Source: Mesostigma viride (lineage: Eukaryota; Streptophyta; Mesostigmatophyceae; Mesostigmatales; Mesostigmataceae). From it: 64,000 nucleotides of DNA. Position numbers and translations under genes: made by a program. The DNA lies in contig RPFO01000165.1 in assembly GCA_009746045.1 (NCBI GenBank), positions 2,519,521 to 2,583,520 of the forward strand, in the 5' to 3' direction. The notes under the pieces are model-generated. The model was not told the DNA's origin. It did not search any database and saw nothing but the letters and a program-made list of their open reading frames with translations. Shown here one piece after another: positions 43,701 through 64,000 of this stretch. Position 1 is the first letter of the stretch. The number at the start of each line of letters is the position of its first letter.

Positions 43701-46700
43701 ACAGCACCTCTTCACTATGAAGTCAGTTGCAGGCATGGGGACCACCCATCATGTAATGAGGTCAAAGCAAGCAACGATGAGCCAACAAGGTTGGCACGGT
43801 CTCGATAGTCCTTGCACCAGTAACCTACTAGTCGATGGTCACGTACCGCGCCTGCATGGCGTCTGCCTGGGAGCTGTCTGCGTTGGCGTCACTATATGCA
43901 CGCGTACCGCGCGGAGCATCCGCAGGTAGTCCTCAGCGATGCATTGATCACTGTAGGTATGGGGGTCGCTATATGCATGCGTACCGCGCGGAGCATCCGC
44001 AGGTAGTCCTCTGCTATGCATGGATCACTGTAGGTATGGGGGTCACTATATGCATGCGTACCGCGCGGAATATCCGCAGGTAGTCCTCAGCAAACCGCTC
44101 GGACGCCTCGCCGACGCAGCGCACAACTTTCTCCTCTGGCATGTGCGACAGCACAAGTGCAACGAGAGCGGTGGGAAGTAGCCCGAATGCAAGAGAAATG
44201 ATTACATGCAACTGCGATTCGTATTACTACTGTTAGGCTGATCAAATGCAGAAGACTGAGTTCAACTGCTATTCATATTACCGCTGTTATCTGACTGCCC
44301 AATGATTGGTTAACATACACACCCACATACGACATGACTATTACTGCTATCACAGAGCCAACGCAGCGCACGCTCCGCTAGTCCCCGCCACGCCACCGAC
44401 ACAACCAGAGTGGGAAATCTCCCAAGTGTAAAGCATAAAGTAAAAGTCTTACAGTATAGAGCAAAGTGTTATTGTATAGACACAACCAGAGTGGGAAATC
44501 TCCAAAGTGTAAAACGTAAAGTACCAAGTCTTATAGTATACAGCAAAGTGTTATAGTATAGACACAACCAGAGTGGGAAATCTCCAAAGTGTAAAACGTA
44601 AAGTACAAGTCTTATAGTATAGAGCAAAGTGTTGTAGTATAGAGTAAAATGTTGCAATACTACTACAGAATGAAGTACAAGTGTAATTAGTGGCGAATAT
44701 GCCACTCCAAAGTTAAGACTACTACGACCTAACTACCCAGCCCATGACACCCCAGCACTATTCGCCTCATGGACCATCAAGACCACAAATCTAGAGATGC
44801 CAACCCATCAAGACGTTCAAATCCAGCTGCTCATAATCACTGATTCAATTAGTGGCGGATTTACGCCGAATGTGGCGGTGACACGCTAATTTGGGGAAAA
44901 TGTGGCGGTATGGCCCTGTTTTTCAGCCCGTCCAAGATGCCACATCGGGCGGTGCTGGTGCTACACTGTTGTTGTTGATTCGCCACGGTTGGCCGTGTCA
45001 GAGGCGCCAGCCCACAGGCTTCCCGCCACCACAGATAGGGTGGCGGGGTGGGTCATGGGTGCACTAGTGCAGTGTGCTGCAGTCAGGTGGCTATCTGTGG
45101 CTATGCAGGCAATTCAACAGCCTGGCGCCGGGGCAACTTGTGCTTTCTGCCTGCTGCCGTCCCTAGTTGCTATGATTATCCAGTAACGTGCGTTGTAACT
45201 TTCACGTTAAAACTTTCGTCGGCGGAGCCCATTGTCGGAACAACCAAGGTTCGAAGAAAGGGCGAAGCCAATTATTGGAGAGGTGCGTGGAGTGCGGGCG
45301 CAGCTCATGAACGATTTCCATTGGCGTTTACTAATAGGACGATGGATCTTGGCGCAAAACTCCTGACTCAGCGGCCAAGATGGTACGACTGACAAAAACA
45401 GGATCTTGGCACCAAAATGATCGATGAAACTCCTTGACTTTGTGCACATTCATCGCACACGTCGCCAGGACACGTCACAAGGACGCGTCGCCAGGACTTG
45501 GGCAGTCACCAGCTCACCGCACGCTTCGCCAGAACTTATGCTTGCGAAGATGCGCAAACTATTTGGATGGATGGATGGATGGATGGATGGATGGATGGAT
45601 GGATGGATGGATGGATGGATGGATGGATGGATGGATGGATGGATGGATGGATGGATGGATGGATGGATGGATGGATGGATGGATGGATGGATGGATGGAT
45701 GGATGGATGGATGGATGGATGGATGGACGTGGATGGGTGGATGGATGGATGGATGGGTTTGACGTGCGCTTTCCCCAAAATCCTTCTACCCTGTTTTTGT
45801 CGTACCATCTTGGCCGCAGAGTCAGGAGTTTTGCGCCAAGATCCATCGTCCAAAAAGTATACGCCAATGGAAATGCTCAAATTGCGTCCCCTCTTCACAC
45901 GCTGACCAAATCAATTTGGCTTCGCCCCTACTTCGAGCTTCGAACCTTTGGTTCTTCCGAAAATGGGCTCCGCCGGCAAGTGACAACCAGCGCCGCGCAG
46001 TCCATCTGGCGGGAGCTGACACGCAGTACGCTAAAAACAGGCGCCCGCCACTGAGCCCGCCACGCGTGGCCGTGGAGAAACCAATCTTACTGGTCAAAAC
46101 GCCACACAAGTAGCCGAGCGACACCAGTATACAAAGTTCAAAATGCCACACGGGGCGGACTGCAAAAAACCTTAATCCAAAAGCTGCTCATAACGCCTCT
46201 GCCATATTTTTCTCACAGACCACCCTGCACACCGTCCGACCAGCCCTACCAGGCTCACCTAGGTCGTGCCGCCAATCATATCATCAAGATCTGAGTTTAC
46301 CCTGACTCACCCAGGTTGTGTGGCCTAACCATATCATCTAAACCTAGTCAGCGTGACCCTGACCTGCCTCGGCCATGCACACAGACAATTTGACCCTGAC
46401 TACCCCAGACCGTGCCGCCAACCTTGTCACCAAGACCGAGCTAAAGTGGACCCTGGCTCACCTAGGTCACGCCGCCCGTGACAGAAGTCCAGCCCTTTCC
46501 TTCGGCGTACATCATAGAAGAGAGCTGTGGCGATATATAGTGACCCAAACAGTGACCCACCCATCCAGTGGCAACACAGCCGTCACGCAGGTGGGGCATG
46601 GGCGGGGGGCATGGGCGGACTCATGACCAAGCTGGGTGGCGTATGTCACACTCGATAAGGTACAAGTCTCCAGCGCAACGCGTCATGCAGGTGCGTGCAC

Positions 46701-49700
46701 AGAAGCAATGCTGGGAAGTGGACGCAGGAAAGGTATCCTTAAACACCCTTTATCCGGGCATGCAAACAGGAACACGCCCACAGTCAAAACCTGACATTTC
46801 GCCCACAGTCAAAACCCAAGATTTCTTATGGCTCTCGTTGGTAAATGTTAAAACAGCAAAAATTACGACATTACAACATAATGAAAACAACTTGTCATAT
46901 CTTGGTACCCTGCTTGTAGAGAAGTTCCAGGATGCGGGCCTCTTCTGGCCGCACTGGAATGATGGATAGGACCCGTGCCAGCGCTCCCATCTCAGAACAG
47001 CCACTGTGACAGGGAAGTAGCAGTTTGGCAGTCACAGACCAAGCGGTAGCCTAGATTACACTCATCCGTCACACCATCGATTGCTCTACCCCAGGTTGCA
47101 ATGTATTTTGATGTGATGTTACGAGTAGTGTTACTGTTATTACTAGTGTTACAATTATAATACACCAACTTTTTGGTGCATGAACGAGGGTGGGGTGGGG
47201 GGTGGACTGGGGCGGCAGGAACAAAGTGGAGGGGGGGCAGGGGTCCGTCCAATCGTTTTCCCACCATTTTACCTTCTTCTCGCTCTAAGTCTTCCCTCCT
47301 CAGCAATCTTCCCTCCATCCTCACCATGAATGTGGAACCTCCTCACCATGAAGCAGCACCGCAGATGTTCACCAACTTAACTTGACAGATTCTTTCTCCT
47401 CCTGACCATTGAGCATGACTTCACCCATCTTCTTCGTTTCACTTTACTTTCTCTTCCTCTTCTGCTCATCGTTGAACGTGAGCTTAACACGCTACTTTCT
47501 CCCCAGTTCCACGTCTCCTCACCGTTCAACTTGAACTAAACACATTCTTTTCCTCTCAATTTGCTTTCTCCTCCTCCTCTCCTCACTGCTCGATGCAAAC
47601 GTAACAAAACAATTCCTCCCCAGTTCCACCGTGAACTTAACACGCCCTTTTCCCTTCAATTCACATTCTCCTTTTCTTCTCCTCACAGTTGAACGTGAAA
47701 CAGGAACACAGACCTTGTCCTTGGTCCCAAACCCTGGCACATTTTTCTCTACTCCCACCGTTGAAATGTGAATTTCCCATATTCTCTTTCTCTTATCTCC
47801 TCTCATCCCCTCTCATCTCCTCCCATCCCCTCCCATCCCCTCTTATCTCCTCTCAACCCCTCCCATCTCCTCCTCTGCTCCTCACCGTTGAACGTGAAGT
47901 CCCTGTGCATCGCGTCCTCCTGCGCCGCCACGGTGTAATCCTCGGGGGTGAGGTTGTGTTGGCACACACGCGCCTGGTCGCCCCTGCTCCGTGGATGATG
48001 AACCGTGGCAAGGGCAAGGGCAAGGGCAAGGGCAAGGGCAAGGGCAAGGGCAAGGGCAAGGGCAAGGGCAAGGGCAAGGGCAAGGGCAAGGGCAAGGGCA
48101 AGGGCAAGGGCAAGGGCAAGGGCAAGGGCAAGGGCAAGGGCAAGGGCAAGGGCAAGGGCAAGGGCAAGGGCAAGGGCAAGGGCAAGGGCAAGGGCAAGGG
48201 CAAGGGCAAGGGCAAGGGCAAGGGCAAGGGCAAGGGCAAGGGCAAGGGCAAGGGCCAGGGCCAGGGCCAGGGCCAGGGCCAGGGCCAGGGCCAGGGCCAG
48301 GGCCAGGGCCAGGGCCAGGGCCAGGGCCAGGGCCAGGGCCAGGGCCAGGGCCAGGGCCAGGGCCAGGGCCAGGGCCAGGGCCAGGGCCAGGGCCAGGGCC
48401 AGGGCCAGGGCCAGGGCCAAGGCCAGGGCCAGGGCCAGGGCCAGGGCCAGGGCCAGGGCCAGGGCCAGGGCCAGGGCCAGGGCCAGGGCCAGGGCCAGGG
48501 CCAGGGCCAGGGCCAGGGCCAGGGCCAGGGCCAGGGCCAGGGCCAGGGCCAGGGCCAGGGCCAGGGCCAGGGCCAGGGCCAGGGCCAGGGCCAGGGCCAG
48601 GGCCAGGGCCAGGGCCAGGGCCAGGGCCAGGGCCAGGGCCAGGGCCAGGGCCAAGGCCAGGGCCAGGGCCAGGGCCAGGGCGAGGGCGAGGGCGAGGGCC
48701 AGGGCCAGGGCCAGGGCCAGGGCGAGGGCGAGGGCGAGGGCGAGGGCGAGGGCATGGTTAACCAGGTGGGTGTGTCGCATCGACAACGAACAAGCGGTGT
48801 GGGCCCGTGATGTTGTCTGTGTAATCGTGTGTTTGTGCGCGCGCACATGTGTGTGTGTGTGGGGGGGGGGGGGCTGGGGGGGGGGGGGGTACGCGTGTGG
48901 GTGGGTGAGTGAGTGTGGGTGGGTGGGTGTGCGTGTGCGCATCTCCCATGCATCCGTCGTTTTCCGCCTCACATCCCTCAACAAAAAAGGCACCTCCCAC
49001 AAATATCTGCCGTGGCCCCATCACAAAATCTTACAAGCCCCGCGACACGCCCCATCCTTCCCCCATGACATGCCCCATCATTCGCCCCATGCCACGACCG
49101 ATACATTCATCCCATGGCATGCCCCATCATTCGTCGCGCGCCACGCCCGATAAATTCATACCACGGCAAGCCCCATCATTCGTCACATGCCACGCCCCAT
49201 ACATTCAACCCATGGCATGGCCTCCCCCCACCCCACCCCCTGCTTGCCTGAAGGGAGACACCTCAAAGGCCACCCGGTTGTCCTCCGGCCCCAGCACCAC
49301 CACAAGCGTCTCCTTGACGCGGATGCAGCGGTCGAACAAGGCCTCGATCTCGTCGTAGCCGGCGCTGGTCGCGATGTCAATGTCGCCAGGGGGCTTGCCC
49401 AGCACACGGTCACGCACCCAGCTGGGGGGTGCCAGGGTGTGCCCACGAACGCAACATGGGGGGAGGGTGTGCACACAACAAGGCATGGGGAGGGTAAGCA
49501 CAAGGCGCAACGCATCCAGGGCAATGCAGCGCGTGCCGTGGCGATAGGGGGTTGCGAGGGCAGGCGGGCAGGCGGGCAGGCAGGCAGGCGGGCAGGCGGG
49601 CAGGCGGGCAGGCGGGCAGGCGGGCAGGCGGGCAGGCGGGCAGGCGGGCAGGTGGGCAGGCACCATGGTAAAAAGAGGCGCATGTGCCAAGAGGAGGTAA

Positions 49701-50495
49701 ACCCAAAACCCAAAACCTTAAACCCTACAACAAAAACCATGCCAAGAGGAGGGAGGCGGGGAGGGGAGGGGGGAGGCAGGAGGAATATAGACGTAAAGCT
49801 TCTTTGAATGTTTTATTCTCGTGGCATGGCAAGATCTCGTTGGGGGGGGGGGGAAGGCGGGGGGGGGGGGGAGAGTAATACTGGCATATCCTGAGGGGGA
49901 CCGGGGAGGAAAGCATCATGAAGGTAAACATCTTGGTTCCCTGGATATCACTCTTATGGCCAAAAGAGGGAGGCGAAGGGGACGGCGAGGATGAAGGCAT
50001 TCCTTGCCTCACAAGATTCTATTCCTGCGAGATGGCAAAGTAACATATTAGAAAATTACCCGCAGGGGAAGGGGGGTGGGGTGGGGTGGAAGAATTGCAA
50101 TGCGCGCGATGACTGCCAGAGCGCTTGCAGTATGGGTGTGGACCGCCAACGTTTGAACAGAGGGAGGGTTGAAGCCTGCGCGTTTCTGTTAATGTTATGT
50201 TATTACTACTGTAATTAGCTGATGACTAATTCTGGCTTGTTCCTATTCAAAAAACCTACACGCCACACCCTTTGTTGGGCGGGGGGGATGAATTATCATT
50301 ATTAAAAAAAATTCCTTACCCGCCGGCAATCAACGCAGGATGCCCTGCATCCGCTAGTTTACACAGCAATTCTTCCGCAAATGGCAACTCCGAATCCGAC
50401 GCGGCATCCGCGTCCGTGCGATGTGGCGGCAGGTCGAATTCTTCGAGAAAATAATGCGACCCTAGATCAACTTCCAGGCTAGATGCGCTGGCCAT
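37599..50495 (-). CDS. CCA-adding tRNA nucleotidyltransferase / poly(A) polymerase family, 11 exons
   Basis: Adds CCA to tRNA 3' ends from CTP and ATP. Spliced length 1386 nt, 461 residues. Exons (minus strand): 50495-50320, 49421-49248, 47983-47886, 46524-46462, 44135-44062, 43394-43257, 42859-42781, 41483-41320, 40228-40159, 38857-38667, 37757-37599; all junctions keep frame. Seen: glycine loop and nucleotidyl-transfer Asp pair [10 protein letters not shown]...DIDIAT (residues 58-77, Asp72 and Asp74); [11 protein letters not shown] (139-149); ALFYD...DF (150-162); the nucleotide-selecting EDYLR (187-191); IRFACTLGF (196-204); a helical body; a C-terminal [12 protein letters not shown] (418-429). 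The order matches class II enzymes of bacterial type. Start: ATG in an ACCATGG context; the frame is open upstream to another ATG at 50789. It is divergent to OXA1. A poly(A)-adding role cannot be excluded from sequence. Confidence 0.93.
38140..38310. repeat. G-rich tract with 3 diverged tandem units (CCA intron 10)
   Basis: A run of about 22 G at 38191-38212 and units of the form GAGAAAACACGCGC...GTTGCGGGTGGTGG. In gene sense this is C-rich. Confidence 0.8.
38667..38857 (-). CDS. CCA enzyme exon 10
   Basis: [16 protein letters not shown] ... [17 protein letters not shown] ... NREFL. Acceptor CCGCAG, donor GTAAGA. Two decayed copies of its 3' end and donor follow in the intron. Confidence 0.9.
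39426..39885. repeat. 46-bp minisatellite, 10 copies (CCA intron 9)
   Basis: Exact 46-base period with unit GGACCTAGCGCTCACACCAT plus CCTACCGTACACCATCGCGC plus ACTAGA; only a few single-base variants (CATAGCGC or CATCACGC for CATCGCGC). No spacers between units. Confidence 0.97.
40159..40228 (-). CDS. CCA enzyme exon 9
   Basis: [20 protein letters not shown] then GIE plus one base. Acceptor GGGCAG, donor GTGGGT. Needed to bring exons 8 and 10 into frame. Confidence 0.85.
40424..40515. repeat. Degenerate GGTATAC repeat (CCA intron 8)
   Basis: About 12 variants of (C/T)GGTATA. Close to a poly-palindromic tract because GTATAC is self-complementary. Confidence 0.8.
41320..41483 (-). CDS. CCA enzyme exon 8
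   Basis: [15 protein letters not shown] ... [13 protein letters not shown] ... THYKLSKKE. Donor GTGGGG is weak but phase fits exon 9. Confidence 0.87.
42781..42859 (-). CDS. CCA enzyme exon 7
   Basis: [16 protein letters not shown] then [10 protein letters not shown]. Acceptor TTGCAG, donor GTGAGT. Matches the helical region that follows the head and neck in this family. Confidence 0.88.
43257..43394 (-). CDS. CCA enzyme exon 6
   Basis: 46 codons, phase 0 at both ends: [16 protein letters not shown] ... [16 protein letters not shown]. Acceptor GCAG, donor GTGCGT. Confidence 0.92.
43890..44135 (-). repeat. 77-bp triplication of the exon 5 / donor junction
   Basis: The string GTACCGCGCGG recurs at 43904, 43981 and 44058. 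Each unit holds the codons for AEDYLR(I/M)(F/L)RA, the 5' splice site GTACGC and about 45 intron bases. 77 is not a multiple of three, so only the first donor keeps the frame to exon 6. Confidence 0.93.
44062..44135 (-). CDS. CCA enzyme exon 5
   Basis: [15 protein letters not shown] then [10 protein letters not shown]. Donor GTACGC. The last 30 bases plus donor are repeated twice more downstream at 77-bp spacing. Confidence 0.88.
44399..44660. repeat. About 82-bp tandem repeat, 3 copies (CCA intron 4)
   Basis: Starts with CACAACCAGAGTGGGAAATC at about 44401, 44481 and 44563, followed by AAGTGTAAA...AGTATAGAGCAAAGTGTT. Confidence 0.88.
45205..45990. repeat. Inverted repeat arms of about 185 bp around a (GGAT)n array (CCA intron 4)
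   Basis: Left arm about 45205-45392, right arm about 45797-45985. Shared in reverse complement: CGGCGGAGCCCATT, GGTTCGAAG, CCATTGGCGT, GACGATGGATCTTGGCG, AACTCCTGACTC, GCGGCCAAGATGGTACGAC. Looks like a foldback/MITE-type element with a microsatellite in its centre. No transposase. Confidence 0.8.
45565..45757. repeat. (GGAT)n microsatellite
   Basis: About 40 perfect tetranucleotide units to 45726 and a few imperfect ones after. Lies between the inverted repeat arms. Confidence 0.98.
46462..46524 (-). CDS. CCA enzyme exon 4
   Basis: Only 63 bases: [21 protein letters not shown]. Acceptor CCACAG, donor GTGAGC. Phase fits both neighbours and the sequence fills the expected gap between RDFTxN and the EDxxR motif. 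Confidence 0.87.
   Translation of the reverse strand, partial: LSSMMYAEGKGWTSVTGGVT
47318..47886 (-). repeat. Decayed copies of the exon 3 end and donor (CCA intron 3)
   Basis: In gene sense the exon ends TTCACGTTCAACG then GTGAGGAG. Similar strings recur at about 47751-47772, 47681-47700, 47577-47599, 47513-47536, 47461-47483, 47398-47418 and 47318-47357, spaced roughly 60-80 bp and separated by purine-rich sequence. Confidence 0.75.
47886..47983 (-). CDS. CCA enzyme exon 3
   Basis: Completes Arg117, then GDQARVCQ ... [11 protein letters not shown]. Donor GTGAGG. Its acceptor lies about 20 bases from the end of a 750-bp hexanucleotide array. Confidence 0.88.
48007..48753. repeat. (GGGCAA)n / (GGGCCA)n / (GGGCGA)n array (CCA intron 2)
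   Basis: About 125 hexamer units with three blocks of unit type. In gene sense it reads CCCTTG / CCCTGG, and it ends about 20 bases before the exon 3 acceptor. All frames through it are dipeptide repeats and are not genes. Confidence 0.98.
49248..49421 (-). CDS. CCA enzyme exon 2 (GC donor)
   Basis: Carries [18 protein letters not shown] and ends VAFEVSPF plus AG of an Arg codon. The donor is GCAAGC, a GC-AG intron. The alternative GT donor six residues earlier would lose the conserved FR. Confidence 0.88.
49558..49662. repeat. (GGGCAGGC)n octamer array (CCA intron 1)
   Basis: About 13 units. Produces the Cys/Pro-rich shadow frames on both strands. Confidence 0.95.
50320..50495 (-). CDS. 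CCA enzyme exon 1
   Basis: Residues 1-58 plus two bases. Ends [13 protein letters not shown] with donor GTAAGG. The glycine pair is completed by exon 2, splitting the catalytic glycine loop across the intron. Confidence 0.9.
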
Positions 50496-50789
50496 GGTGG
50501 AGACGTTGGCTCTAATGCCAGGCGTGTTTTGCACGCAAAATGGGTATGAAAGCCGTAATCTGACGGCGAGCTTGCCCACCCACCCGCTGGTAAGATGTTT
50601 TCGAGTGGAATTTCCCCGTCTGGTGAAACAGTAATGAGGAGCTGCAGCATGCCGTACGCCTGGCCTGACGACGTGCGTCGACAAATTCTCGCACAAAGCT
50701 ATTCCGGCGGGGACCATAGAACGCCTCCAATACGCTTGCCTACAAGCGTGGAAGAACCGAGTTGCGCCTGCGCCGTCTTGACGCAGCAT
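50496..50789 (-). CDS. Possible N-terminal extension of the CCA enzyme (alternative start)
   Basis: The exon 1 frame stays open for 98 codons upstream to the ATG at 50789. The extension begins MLRQDGAGATRFFHACRQAY, is rich in Arg, Ala and Ser and poor in acidic residues, and so resembles an organelle-targeting peptide. A further in-frame ATG is at 50717. Known CCA enzymes of yeast and plants reach cytosol and organelles through alternative starts; use here is inferred. Confidence 0.45.
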
Positions 50790-51497
50790 TCGATTATATA
50801 GCTATCCATGCAGAGCTTGCCTGGGGGTCCTGCTGCACTTAACGCACTTCGGGGTGAGTAATTCCCTTTCCTTCAAGGTGTTCATTTTATCTGCGCTCTC
50901 GCCTACGGCTCAAGGCTACGCAATTCGGCAAGCAAACTTAAGAGGAAAGGCCACCGGAGAAACTACGGGATTGCTCAGTCGTTGTAGTGCTCGCAAGCGA
51001 GTGCCGATCCACTCCTCGGTAGGCATAATTATACCTCATTTCAAGACGTAATTTCTACTTATTTGCGAGCGTAAACCAACCTGTAGGACGGCCAGTCCGC
51101 GACCGAGGTGTCCGCGTCCTTCCATTCTTCTGCTTTCAGCTGCCAAACTAGTTTCTAACTGCCAGGAGTGCCAGCAAGTACATGTACTGCAATGAATGGC
51201 CACTGCAATGGCCAGCCAGGACACACGTGGCAGCGACTGGCTACGGCTACACGGTTGTGGCAGTATTAGGGCAAAGCGTGCGGCATGGCGGGCGAGACGT
51301 CTTGCTCACGTGGGTGAAAGCCGTGACGCAGCCGTGCTGCTTCACTGGCGACAACCGTCGCTGTGTGCAAGGCAGCATTGAGGTGCCGCCCCGTCTATCA
51401 TGGCCAGGCACTGCCAGGCATAGCTGTCTCAGCCCCGTCGTGCCGTTCGACGGCTGGACAAGCTGGGCTCGGCCTTACGGTTGTGTAGCCTGCACGA
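50496..51497. promoter_or_regulatory. Shared upstream region of the divergent CCA enzyme and OXA1 genes
   Basis: About 1.0 kb between the two start codons. On the minus strand TATATAAT at 50794-50801 sits only five bases before the upstream ATG (50789). If it is a TATA box, most transcripts would begin past that ATG. No clear TATA box for OXA1 seen. Confidence 0.45.
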
Positions 51498-63823
<12,326 letters not shown>

Positions 63824-64000
63824 TGTGCTGGCAAGTTTTCTATCCATTTCTGGCCTTGCCTTGCTTTGCATGCATCACCACAAAACATCAAATTTATTAC
63901 AATATGTGTGCTAGCTCTATACGGTGGAATAACACAGACATGTCTACCAGATGGCAACACGGCCATCTGTATGCTAGGGTGAGCACACTATGTGAATGTG

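Noticed and set aside
44330-44455. Alternative CCA exon 4 containing CVGGVAG
   Set aside because: It has a stop and no proper donor; 46462-46524 fits the family motif and the phase on both sides.
46897-46993. Minus-strand exon resembling the end of a GRIP domain ([20 protein letters not shown])
   Set aside because: Only about 30 residues, inside a CCA enzyme intron, with no companion exons. The resemblance is too weak to annotate.
47689-49002. Open frames of 250-400 codons of KG/QG, AR, GP or LA dipeptides
   Set aside because: They are translations of the hexanucleotide array in every frame and overlap CCA enzyme exon 3 and its intron.

Overview
This is eukaryotic nuclear DNA, most likely from a green alga (Chlorophyta). 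The grounds are many short coding exons joined by long introns, 5' splice sites of the GTG(A/C/G)GT type, a GC-rich coding bias in less GC-rich surroundings, chromodomain gypsy and copia elements, and very large tracts of micro- and minisatellite. The species cannot be named from sequence alone. No ribosomal RNA, intact tRNA, CRISPR array or bacterial operon was found.

Layout. 1-951 holds no gene. 952-17121 is a nest of LTR retroelement pieces: a 5'-truncated gypsy pol ending in a PHD finger, with its 3' LTR; two copies of a short gag-carrying element in opposite orientation around a chromodomain gypsy remnant; a frameshifted copia element (9772-14131); and a third copy of the short element's leader fused to an unrelated gag. 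17126-25080 is mostly non-coding, with repeats, a cluster of perfect palindromes and a LINE ORF1 relic. 25133-32719 is a LINE reverse transcriptase region interrupted by a complete copia element (25777-31923, minus strand) with two LTRs and a 5-bp target duplication. 32720-37598 is non-coding repeats.

The right 26 kb carries two host genes transcribed away from each other, which I assembled by matching splice sites and codon phase. On the minus strand, 50495 down to 37599, eleven exons encode a 461-residue class II CCA-adding tRNA nucleotidyltransferase/poly(A) polymerase family protein. On the plus strand, 51498 to 63823, nine exons encode a 487-residue mitochondrial OXA1/YidC/Alb3 insertase. 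All 18 exon junctions keep the reading frame. The two genes share about 1 kb of upstream DNA. The products act in separate processes (tRNA 3'-end maturation and inner-membrane protein insertion), though both could serve mitochondria.

The most unusual signals are two. First, in both genes the 3' end of an exon with its 5' splice site is repeated in partial, decayed copies inside the following intron (at least seven exons). Second, both copia elements place a retropepsin-like domain after the integrase, before reverse transcriptase, instead of before integrase, and both have HGDD at the reverse transcriptase active site.
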